Shown: piece by piece, positions 8,644 through 15,538 of the stretch | Numbering within the stretch: position 1 is the stretch's first letter | Layout: every line of letters starts with the position of its first letter | Made by a program: the position numbers and the translations under genes | Origin: Rubrivivax sp. | Lineage (GTDB): Bacteria; Pseudomonadota; Gammaproteobacteria; Burkholderiales; Burkholderiaceae | Assembly: GCA_016790225.1 (NCBI GenBank) | Contig: JAEUOZ010000080.1 | Location: 1-21,440, forward strand | Length of the DNA: 21,440 nucleotides | Direction of reading: 5' to 3' | The notes under the pieces: generated by a model | Told to the model about the DNA's origin: nothing | The model's database searches: none | What the model saw: only the letters and a program-made list of their open reading frames with translations

Positions 8644-10514
8644 CCGGTCTGTCCCGCGGGCCGCAGCCCTTCGTCGATGTCGATCATGTGCCACCACTCG
8701 TTGTGAAAGACCGGCCGCCGGTAGCCGATGACCCAGGGGTGCCACAGATCGGTCGTGATGCGGTGCACCGTGGCCTTGTACGGCACGTAGGCCGCGGCGA
8801 GCTTCTTGGCCTGCACGAACAAGGCCTCGCGCTCAGGGCCGTTCGGCAGCACGCTCATGCGGTCGTAGAGGGCATCGAAAGCCGGCAGCCGGAAGCGCGC
8901 CAGGTTGGCGCCGCCGGACTGCGGGCCGTGCAGGCGCTGGAAGCTGCCCTGGCCATCGGGCGAGGTGGCCGAGGAGCCCAGGCCCCACATCATCAGCTTG
9001 CCGGCCCGCGCCTGCTTGGCCTGTTCCGGCCACTGGCCAACGACGACGTTCACGCGCAGGCCGATCTCGCGCATGTTCTTCACGAACAGGCCCTGGAAGT
9101 CGCGATAGATCTGTTCGCTCTGCGAGGTGTACTCCAGCGTCAGCGGCCGGCCATCGGGCTGCTCGCGCCAGCCATCGCCATCGGCATCGCGGTAGCCGTA
9201 GAGATCGAGCAGCGCATTGGCGCGCGCCGGGTCGTACTGGCTGACCTCGCTCTTGAAGCGCGGGTCGTAGCCCACCGTGTGCGGCACGACCATGGATTGC
9301 GCCGGCACGGCCTGGCCGCGGCGGATGATGCGGATCTCGCGCTGCACATCCCAGCCCAGGCTGATGGCGCGGCGCAGCGCGACCTTGTCCGGCGTGTAGC
9401 CGCCGACGACCGGATCCTCCATGTTGAAGAAATAGATCGCCACGTCGGGATTGACCAGCTGCTCGCCCTGGATGCCACGCCGCGCCAGGTGCGGTGCAAC
9501 ACGGCCGTTGGGCATGGCCTGCGTGACGAAGGTGCCGGGCACGGATCCCGTCTTGCCCGCGATGAGATCGATCTGCCCGTTCAGGAAGCTCAGCCAGCGC
9601 GGCTGGTCTTCGTCGATGATCGATACCTGCACTTCATCGATCAGCGGCACGCGGCGCCCGCGCAGCTTTGCGGCGATGGCCTGCCCGGCCGCATCGTCGG
9701 GCGCGGGCTCGGCTTCCCAGAGCATCTCGCGGAAGTCGGGGTTGCGCTCCAGCACGATCTGCGAGCTGCGCCGCCAGCTCTTCAGCCGATAGGGGCCGGT
9801 GCCCACCGGGTGCTCGGCGATCCTGTCGCCGTAGAACTCGACCACCTCGCGCGCCTGGGCACCCAGCAGATCGGAATTCGCCAGCCCTTCCAGGAAACGC
9901 GGCTGGGGCTCGGCCAGGGTGAAGCGCAGCGTGTGGCGATCCAGCGCGACGAGACCCGGCTGCGCGCGGTCGTAGTCGAAACGCCCCTTGCTGGCCAGCA
10001 GCTCCTTGCGGTAGCTGCCGATGCCGAGGATGCCAAAGGTCTCGAACCAGCTCCACCACGGGCACTTGGTGGCCGGATCGGCGGCGCGCTGGATCGAGAA
10101 GATGTAGTCCTGCGCGATCAGCTCGCGCCGGCGTCCCCTGAAGGCCGGGTCCTGCGCAAAGTGGATGCCGCTGCGCAGGCGGATGGTCCAGACCCTGAAG
10201 TCATCGGAGACCTCGGGCAGGGCCGCTGCCGTCAGCGGCTTGATCCTGACCGGCCGGGCGAGGTAGTCGTACTGGTAGAGCGCTTCGAAGATGTGGGGCG
10301 TGATCGTGCGGGAGTAGGTGTCCTGGAGCACGGAGGGATCCAGGCTGGTCTCGGCCGTATTGAAGGCCACGCGCAGGCGCTTGAGCGCCGTGGCCGGGGC
10401 AGGCGTCGCCGCAGGCGCGGCGGCGGCACCGGGCTCGGGCCAGGCGGCCGCTGCACCGCCGCCCGCCAGCCAGGCCAGCGCCTCGCGCCGCCGCGGCCGG
10501 CCCGGCGCGCTCAT
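8640..10514 (-). CDS. SBP3: family-5 extracellular solute-binding protein
   Basis: 624 aa from the ATG at 10514, chosen because it directly precedes a signal peptide (GRPRRREALAWLAGGG, Tat-like) and because the in-frame extension up to 10700 would translate the stem-loop cluster and overlap SBP2. Blocks: FNTAETSLDP, IHFAQDPAFRG, EHPVGTGPYRL, GGYTPDKVALRRAIS, a DADGDG loop from Asp443, YVPYK, and EWWHMIDID near the end. The segment KCPWWSWFETFGI carries a lone Cys and three Trp where SBP1/SBP5 have a different sequence, so its pocket is probably more aromatic. The ribosome-binding site is weak (AGGGT about 8 bases upstream). It is separated from SBP2 by a 157-bp structured gap and fused to SBP4 by an ATGA overlap, so it heads the coupled SBP3-SBP4-SBP5-kinase unit. 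Confidence 0.94.
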   Translation of the reverse strand: MSAPGRPRRREALAWLAGGGAAAAWPEPGAAAAPAATPAPATALKRLRVAFNTAETSLDPSVLQDTYSRTITPHIFEALYQYDYLARPVRIKPLTAAALPEVSDDFRVWTIRLRSGIHFAQDPAFRGRRRELIAQDYIFSIQRAADPATKCPWWSWFETFGILGIGSYRKELLASKGRFDYDRAQPGLVALDRHTLRFTLAEPQPRFLEGLANSDLLGAQAREVVEFYGDRIAEHPVGTGPYRLKSWRRSSQIVLERNPDFREMLWEAEPAPDDAAGQAIAAKLRGRRVPLIDEVQVSIIDEDQPRWLSFLNGQIDLIAGKTGSVPGTFVTQAMPNGRVAPHLARRGIQGEQLVNPDVAIYFFNMEDPVVGGYTPDKVALRRAISLGWDVQREIRIIRRGQAVPAQSMVVPHTVGYDPRFKSEVSQYDPARANALLDLYGYRDADGDGWREQPDGRPLTLEYTSQSEQIYRDFQGLFVKNMREIGLRVNVVVGQWPEQAKQARAGKLMMWGLGSSATSPDGQGSFQRLHGPQSGGANLARFRLPAFDALYDRMSVLPNGPEREALFVQAKKLAAAYVPYKATVHRITTDLWHPWVIGYRRPVFHNEWWHMIDIDEGLRPAGQTG

Positions 10515-10671
10515 CTGCAGACCCTGCGCGCTGCACGCCTGGGCGTTCTGGCTGGAGACGCCCCCAGGGCCGGGCTGCGCCCAGCCCGCCCCCCGCGGGG
10601 GTTCAAGCAAAGTGGCAAAGCCCCTTTTGCTTGAGAGCGGGCCTGCGTGCTCATCGGCCGTCCCTGCGGGC
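10515..10671 (-). promoter_or_regulatory. Structured intra-operon gap between SBP2 and SBP3
   Basis: 157 bp without a gene of its own. It contains three adjacent inverted repeats listed separately (10572-10635). A gap this long inside a run otherwise packed to within a few bases suggests a partial terminator, an mRNA processing point or an internal promoter for SBP3 and downstream genes. I see no clear -35/-10 pair on the minus strand. Confidence 0.4.
10572..10635. repeat. Cluster of three adjacent inverted repeats
   Basis: From left to right on the + strand: GGGCTG/CAGCCC with a 4-base loop (10572-10587); the 12-base perfect palindrome CCCCCGCGGGGG (10590-10601); and a 10-base arm pair TTCAAGCAAA (10602-10611) / TTTGCTTGAG (10626-10635), nine Watson-Crick pairs plus one G-T, whose loop holds a small GGC-AAA-GCC hairpin. 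The third element is strikingly A+T-richer than the surroundings. The arrangement resembles the short dispersed intergenic repeats common in Burkholderiales genomes; that family assignment is from general knowledge, not from a search. Confidence 0.7.
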
Positions 10672-12492
10672 TCATGCACTGCGCGGTTCGAGATCGACAT
10701 ACTGGTACCAGTCGCGCCAGAACAGCGGGCGGCGGTGGCCGATCAGCCAGGGGTAGGTCAGGTCACTGGCGATGCGGTGCAGCAGCATCTTGTAGGGCAT
10801 GTAGGCGACCGCCAGCTTCTTGAAGGCGAGGAAGACGGCTTCGCGCTCGGGGCCGTCGGGCAGGGACTGCAGCTGCGTGTAAAGGCGGTCGGCGTCGGGG
10901 TGCGAGAAGCGCGCAAAGTTCTGCAGGCCGGCCTGCCGGGTCTCGTAGCGGGCCAGGGAACCCGCGCCATCGGGCACGGTGGAACTGCCGCCCAGCATCC
11001 ACATCTGCAGCTTGCCCGCGCGCGCGGCCTTCAGCTGCTCGGCCCACTGCGCGGTCTTCAGCTCGATGCGGATGCCCAGGGCCTGCATGTCCTTGGCGAG
11101 CATCTCGTCGAAGCCGCGCGAGAACTGATCCGGCTGCGTCGCGTATTCCAGGCGCAGCGGCTGGCCATCGGGCGTCTCGCGGATGCCGTCGCCATCCCGA
11201 TCGACATAGCCGAACAGGTCCAGCAGGGCCTTGGCGCGTGGCAGGTCATAGTCGCCCATCTCGCTGCGGAAGGCCGGGTCGTAGCCGCTGTTGTTGGGCG
11301 TGATGGGCGACTGCGCGACGATGCCCTGGCCGCGGTACATGCGGTCGATGATGCGCGGCACGTTCAGGCCCAGCGAGATCGCCCGGCGCAGCGCCACACG
11401 TTCGGGCGCCATGCCGCCGAAGACCGGATCGCGCATGTCGATGTAGAAGAACACCGAGTCCGAGTTCAGTGTGCGTGCCAGGCGGACACCGCGCTTGGCG
11501 AGGTTGGGCGCCAGCCGGCCGCCGGGCGTGGCCTGGCTGACAAACTCCCCCGGCAAGGAGATCCAGTCCAGGTCGCCGCTGAGGAAGGCCAGCCAGTTGG
11601 GCTGCGACTCCTCGATGACGGCGATCTCCACGCGGTCGACCATCGGCACGCGCCGGCCCTTCAGCCGGGCGGCCACGCCCTCGGCCCAGGTGTCTCCTGG
11701 CGTGGGCTGTTCGTCATAGACCCGCGCGCGGTAGTTGGGGTGCCGCTCCAGCACGATGCGCGAACTGCGCCGCCAGGCCAGCAGGCGGAAGGGGCCGGTG
11801 CCCACCGGGTGCGCCATGATGTCGTCTCGGTGGCGCTCCACCACCTCGCGCGCCAGGGCGCCCATCTGGCTGCTGTTGGCCAGCAGCTCGATCAGGCGCG
11901 GGCGCGGTTCCTTCAGCGTGATCTGCAGCCGGTGCCGGCCGATGGCGCGCAGGCCCTCCACCGGCGCGTCGTAGTCGAAGGGCTGCTTGCCGTCGATGGC
12001 CGCCTTGCGCAGCTCGTTCAGGCCCAGGATGCCCAGCTCCTGCAGCTCCGTGGCCGCGGGGCTCTTGTAGAACGGATCGACAAAGCGCTTCCAGCTGTAG
12101 ACATAGTCCTCGGCCGTCAGCTCCCGCGGGCGGCCCCCCAGGGCCGGATGGTCCTGGAAGAGGATGCCGGGCTGGATGTCGAAGGTCCAGATGCGGAAAT
12201 CCGCCGAGACCTCGGGCATCGCCACGGCCGTGTGCGGGCGGATGCGGTGCGGGCGCGCCAGGTGGTCGTAGCGGTAGGGCGCCTCGAAGATGTGCGCGGT
12301 GACGGTGCGCGAATAGAGGTCGTTGGTCTGCGCCGGATCGAAGCCCGTTTCCGGCGAGGGAAACGACACCCGCAGCACCTTCTGCCCTGGCGCGGCGGGT
12401 GGGGCCGCCACGGCAGGCTGGGCCGCCGCCGGAAGCCCTGCGGCCGCGGCGGCCGAGGCCAGCGCGCCCTGCACCAGCGATCTGCGCTTCAT
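10672..12492 (-). CDS. SBP2: family-5 extracellular solute-binding protein
   Basis: 606 aa from the ATG at 12492, which has the best ribosome-binding site of the minus-strand block (AGGAG at 12501-12505 on the plus coordinates, 8 bases from the start). N-terminus KRRSLVQ plus an Ala-rich core and AAAQ-type site near residue 25 look Tat-like. Blocks: FPSPETGFDPAQT, ILFQDHPALGG (differs from the FFADDPAF of its sisters), AHPVGTGPFRL, GGMAPERVALRRAIS, a DRDGDG loop from Asp431, YMPYK, and a terminal DWYQYVDLE. It is intermediate in motif content between the SBP1/SBP5 and SBP3/SBP4 pairs. 58 bp separate it from SBP1, and a 157-bp structured gap separates it from SBP3. Expected role: periplasmic ligand capture for the permease pair on the opposite strand; ligand unknown. 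Confidence 0.95.
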   Translation of the reverse strand: MKRRSLVQGALASAAAAAGLPAAAQPAVAAPPAAPGQKVLRVSFPSPETGFDPAQTNDLYSRTVTAHIFEAPYRYDHLARPHRIRPHTAVAMPEVSADFRIWTFDIQPGILFQDHPALGGRPRELTAEDYVYSWKRFVDPFYKSPAATELQELGILGLNELRKAAIDGKQPFDYDAPVEGLRAIGRHRLQITLKEPRPRLIELLANSSQMGALAREVVERHRDDIMAHPVGTGPFRLLAWRRSSRIVLERHPNYRARVYDEQPTPGDTWAEGVAARLKGRRVPMVDRVEIAVIEESQPNWLAFLSGDLDWISLPGEFVSQATPGGRLAPNLAKRGVRLARTLNSDSVFFYIDMRDPVFGGMAPERVALRRAISLGLNVPRIIDRMYRGQGIVAQSPITPNNSGYDPAFRSEMGDYDLPRAKALLDLFGYVDRDGDGIRETPDGQPLRLEYATQPDQFSRGFDEMLAKDMQALGIRIELKTAQWAEQLKAARAGKLQMWMLGGSSTVPDGAGSLARYETRQAGLQNFARFSHPDADRLYTQLQSLPDGPEREAVFLAFKKLAVAYMPYKMLLHRIASDLTYPWLIGHRRPLFWRDWYQYVDLEPRSA

Positions 12493-12550
12493 GATCCGTG
12501 CTCCTGATGCTCGGCAGCGGTGCGGTGGGCGCGCGCCCGGCAGCAGTCAC

Positions 12551-14365
12551 TCACCGCAGTGCGGCCGCCTGCGCCGCGGCATCCACATCCACATATTTCC
12601 ACTGTTCACGCACGAAGATGTTGCGCTCGTAGCCCGTCACCCAGGGGTGCGTGAGATCGGTGAAGAAGCGGTGCACATGCACCTTGTACGGCATGTAGGC
12701 GACCAGCAGGTTGCGCGCCTGTTCGATCAGCGCCTTGCGTTCGGGCCCGTCGGGCAGGCTGCGCTGCTGCTCGTACAGGCGATTGAGCTCCGGCAGATCG
12801 AAGCGGGCGTGGTTGCTCTGGCCCTTGTTCGGCCCATAGCCCATGGCGATGAAGGTGTCGGCATCGGGCTGGCCGGCCAGCCAGCCAACGCCCCACATCA
12901 TGAGCTTGCCGGCGCGCGAGGCCTTCAGGTTCTCGGGCCACTTGGCGTTCTTGAACTCGATGCGGATCTGCAGCGCATCCATGTTGCGCTTCCATTGTTC
13001 GATCAGCTGGCGGCTCTGCTGATCGGGCTGGGTGGAGTACTCCAGCAGCAAGGGCTTGCCGTCGGGCAGATCGCGCCAGCCGTCGCCGTTCTTGTCGGTG
13101 TAGCCGTACAGGTCCAGCAGCGCCTTGGCGCGCGGCAGGTTGTACTCGCTCATCTCGGACTTGAAGGCCGGGTCATAACCCCAGACGTTCGGGCCGATGG
13201 TGCTCTGCGCCGGAATCGCCTGGTTGCGGCGCACCATGCGGATCTCGCGCTCCAGGTCCACCGCCAGGCTGATCGCCCGGCGCAGCGCCACCTTGTCCGG
13301 CGTGTAGCCGCCCACCACCGGGTGCTCCATCGCGAAGTAGCTGTGCGCGATGTCGGCGCGCGAGTAGCGCACCATCTGGATGCCCTGCCGCGCCAGGTTG
13401 GGCGCGAGCCGGTTGTTGGGGATGACGGTCAGCGCAAAATCGGGCGGCAGCTCATCCAGCAGATCGGCTTCCTTGTTCAGGAAGGAGAGCCAGCGCGGCT
13501 GGTTCTCTTCGATGATGGCGATCTCCAGCCGGTCGATCATCGGCAGGCGCCGGCCCTTGAGCTGGGCCGCCACCTTCTGCAGATCGGGCCGGTCTGCCGG
13601 CGCCTGCTCGTCGTAGAGCACCTCTCGGTAGCCCGGGTTGCGCTCCAGCACGATGCGCGAGCTGCGCTTCCAGCTGGCCAGGCGGAACGGGCCGGTGCCC
13701 ACCGGATGGCCGCCGATCTTGTCGCCGTAGAACTCCACCACCTCGCGCGCCACGGCGCCGGTGAAGGACGGATCCGCAAAGTACTGCATGAAGCGCGGCG
13801 CGGGTTCGGCCAGCTTGATCTGCAGCGTGTAGCGGTCGATCGCTCTCAGGCCTTCGACCTCGCGGTCGTAGTCGAAGGGCTTCCTGGCCTCGATCAGCTC
13901 CTTGCGAAGTTCCGACAGGCCCAGGATGCGCGCGTTTTCCAGGATGTAGAGGTTGCCGCTCTTCCAGCGCGGATCGAAGTGGCGCTTGAGCGCATAGACA
14001 TAGTCCTGCGCCACCAGCTCGCGCTTGCGGCCCTGGAAGGCCGGATCATCCGCAAAGAAGATGCCCGGCTTGATGCGGATGGTGAAGGTCTTGTAGTCGG
14101 CCGAGATCTCCGGCATCGCCGCCGCGGTGGACAGGCGCATCTGGAACGGCCGCGCCAGGTAGGCCCACTCGAAGGGGGATTCGTAGATGCCGCAGGCCAC
14201 GGTGCGCGAGTACAGATCGGTGATCTGCGCCGGATCGAAGCTCGTCTCGGCGATGCGGAAGGCATAGCGCAGGGTCTTGGTCTTGCCGTCCACAGACTGC
14301 GCGGACGGCGCCCCCGGGGCCAGCACCAGGCTTGTGGCCAGCGCCAGCAGGGCGAAGAACTTCAT
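12551..14365 (-). CDS. SBP1: family-5 extracellular solute-binding protein, promoter-proximal
   Basis: 604 aa, first gene of the minus-strand run. Unlike the other four it has a plain Sec-type signal peptide: MKFF, a strong hydrophobic core, and an APSAQS cleavage region near residue 22, with no arginine pair. Blocks: RIAETSFDPAQIT, FFADDPAFQG (103-112), GHPVGTGPFRL near residue 220, GGYTPDKVALRRAIS near 350, a DKNGDG loop from Asp424, YMPYK and a terminal QWKYVDVD. Motif sharing with SBP5 ('SGNLYILENARILGL', 'YGPNKGQSN', 'AYMPYKVH') suggests these two are the more closely related outer members. It starts from the 234-bp divergent region shared with permease 1, so the binding proteins and the membrane components may be controlled from one site. 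No strong ribosome-binding site is visible upstream of the ATG. Confidence 0.95.
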   Translation of the reverse strand: MKFFALLALATSLVLAPGAPSAQSVDGKTKTLRYAFRIAETSFDPAQITDLYSRTVACGIYESPFEWAYLARPFQMRLSTAAAMPEISADYKTFTIRIKPGIFFADDPAFQGRKRELVAQDYVYALKRHFDPRWKSGNLYILENARILGLSELRKELIEARKPFDYDREVEGLRAIDRYTLQIKLAEPAPRFMQYFADPSFTGAVAREVVEFYGDKIGGHPVGTGPFRLASWKRSSRIVLERNPGYREVLYDEQAPADRPDLQKVAAQLKGRRLPMIDRLEIAIIEENQPRWLSFLNKEADLLDELPPDFALTVIPNNRLAPNLARQGIQMVRYSRADIAHSYFAMEHPVVGGYTPDKVALRRAISLAVDLEREIRMVRRNQAIPAQSTIGPNVWGYDPAFKSEMSEYNLPRAKALLDLYGYTDKNGDGWRDLPDGKPLLLEYSTQPDQQSRQLIEQWKRNMDALQIRIEFKNAKWPENLKASRAGKLMMWGVGWLAGQPDADTFIAMGYGPNKGQSNHARFDLPELNRLYEQQRSLPDGPERKALIEQARNLLVAYMPYKVHVHRFFTDLTHPWVTGYERNIFVREQWKYVDVDAAAQAAALR

Positions 14366-14599
14366 GGCGGATGCGGGTGTGCACGAAAAGCGGGCAGTCT
14401 AGCGGGGCACCCCCGCCGGCCGACTAGCGAGTTACCCAAGCGGCAGGCGGGGCTTGCCCCTCCGCGTGGGGAAGGGTTGCTGCGGAGCCCCCTGCGGCGC
14501 GGCGCGGCAGGTGCTGCGCCCCCTAGGGAAGCCCTGCAGGGGCGCCCCTGAGGCCGCGGCCTACACTCGCCCGTCCCCAATCACGGGAGCTGTCTCCTT
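14366..14599. promoter_or_regulatory. Divergent promoter region between the binding-protein run and the permease operon
   Basis: 234 bp with no gene. It must carry the promoters of both SBP1 (leftward) and permease 1 (rightward). It is packed with perfect palindromes: GGGGCTTGCCCC-type (14449-14460), CCCTAGGG (14521-14528), CCCTGCAGGG (14532-14541), and two abutting ones listed separately. A weak -10-like TACACT lies at 14562-14567, with no good -35 partner. A GGGAG ribosome-binding site at 14585-14589 serves permease 1. The palindromes could be operator half-sites or structured transcripts; the sequence alone does not decide. Confidence 0.55.
14537..14562. repeat. Two abutting perfect palindromes in the divergent promoter region
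   Basis: CAGGGGCGCCCCTG (14537-14550, 14 bases) is followed without a gap by AGGCCGCGGCCT (14551-14562, 12 bases). Both are exact inverted repeats. The second touches the weak -10-like hexamer upstream of permease 1, which would suit an operator, although GC-rich DNA yields short palindromes easily. Confidence 0.65.
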
Positions 14600-15538
14600 A
14601 TGGCCGCCTACCTTCTGCGGCGCTTGTGGCAAATGGTGCCCACCCTGCTGGGCGTCGTGCTGCTGGTGTTCTTTCTCTTCAAGTTCTTCGGCGGCGACCC
14701 CGCCGAGATCCTCGGCGGCCTGAACGCCACCCCGGAACAGATCGCGGCGATCCGTCAGCAGCTGGGCCTGGACGAGCCGGTCTGGGTGCAGCTGGGGATC
14801 TACCTCAAGAGCATCGTCACCTTCGATTGGGGCAAGAGCTGGGCCACCAACGAGGCGGTGAGCAACCTGTTCGCCACGCGGCTGCCGGCCACGCTGACCG
14901 TGATGCTGCCGATCCTGATCGTCGAGGTGATGATCGCCATCCCGATCGCGATGTGGGTGGCCTATCGCCGCGGCTCGCTGGCCGACCGCACGATCATGGT
15001 CATCAGCACCGTCGCGCTGTCGATCAGCTTCCTGGTCTACATCATCGTCGGCCAGTATCTGTTCGGTTTCCAGCTGGGCTGGTTCCCGGTGCAGGGCTGG
15101 AGCGACAACCTCTGGACCAACCTCACCACCTATGTGCCGCTGCCGCTGATGCTGGCCGTCATGGTGGCGCTGGCGCCGTACACGCGGCTGTACCGCACCT
15201 TCTTCCTCGACGAACTGGGCCATGACTATGTGCGCACCGCGCGCGCCAAGGGCCTGACCGAGAACCAGGTGATGTTCAAGCATGTGCTGCGCAACGCGAT
15301 GATCCCCATCCTCACCAATGTGGGTCTCGCGCTGCCAGGGGTGTTCGTCGGCTCCTTCCTGATCGAGGTCTTCTTCTCGATCCCCGGCCTGGGGCGCGAG
15401 GTCCTGCTGGCCGTCAACCGCAGCGACTACCCGGTCATCCAGGCCGTGGCCGTCTACCTGGCGATGCTGACGATGATCATCAACCTGGTCGTTGACCTGC
15501 TCTTCAAGCTCGTGGATCCGAGGGTGCAACTCAAATGA
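14600..15538 (+). CDS. ABC transporter permease 1 (DppB/OppB/YejB-like)
   Basis: 312 aa, normal length for the first inner-membrane subunit of dipeptide/oligopeptide importers. It has an N-terminal span (about 9-30), a periplasmic segment with the family pattern GGDPAEIL...LGLDEPVWVQ (31-68), further spans around 96-121, 131-155, 178-195, 238-258 and 280-303, and the cytoplasmic EAA coupling loop VRTARAKGLTENQVMFKHVLRN (211-232, in two stretches) that docks on the ATPase. The ATG at 14600 is preceded by GGGAG at 14585-14589. It overlaps permease 2 by ATGA at 15535-15538. It is read away from the SBP genes across the divergent region and is the only OppB-type permease in the window, so all five binding proteins presumably use it. 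Confidence 0.96.
   Translation: MAAYLLRRLWQMVPTLLGVVLLVFFLFKFFGGDPAEILGGLNATPEQIAAIRQQLGLDEPVWVQLGIYLKSIVTFDWGKSWATNEAVSNLFATRLPATLTVMLPILIVEVMIAIPIAMWVAYRRGSLADRTIMVISTVALSISFLVYIIVGQYLFGFQLGWFPVQGWSDNLWTNLTTYVPLPLMLAVMVALAPYTRLYRTFFLDELGHDYVRTARAKGLTENQVMFKHVLRNAMIPILTNVGLALPGVFVGSFLIEVFFSIPGLGREVLLAVNRSDYPVIQAVAVYLAMLTMIINLVVDLLFKLVDPRVQLK

Noticed and set aside
10515..10700. N-terminal extension of SBP3 to 10700
   Set aside because: It would translate the inverted-repeat cluster and place 62 non-conserved residues before a normal signal peptide.
8688..14551. Other long plus-strand open frames opposite SBP3, SBP2 and SBP1 (8688-10634, 10318-12507, 12323-14551)
   Set aside because: Same antisense pattern and composition; they overlap each other and cross intergenic hairpins, with no recognisable family.
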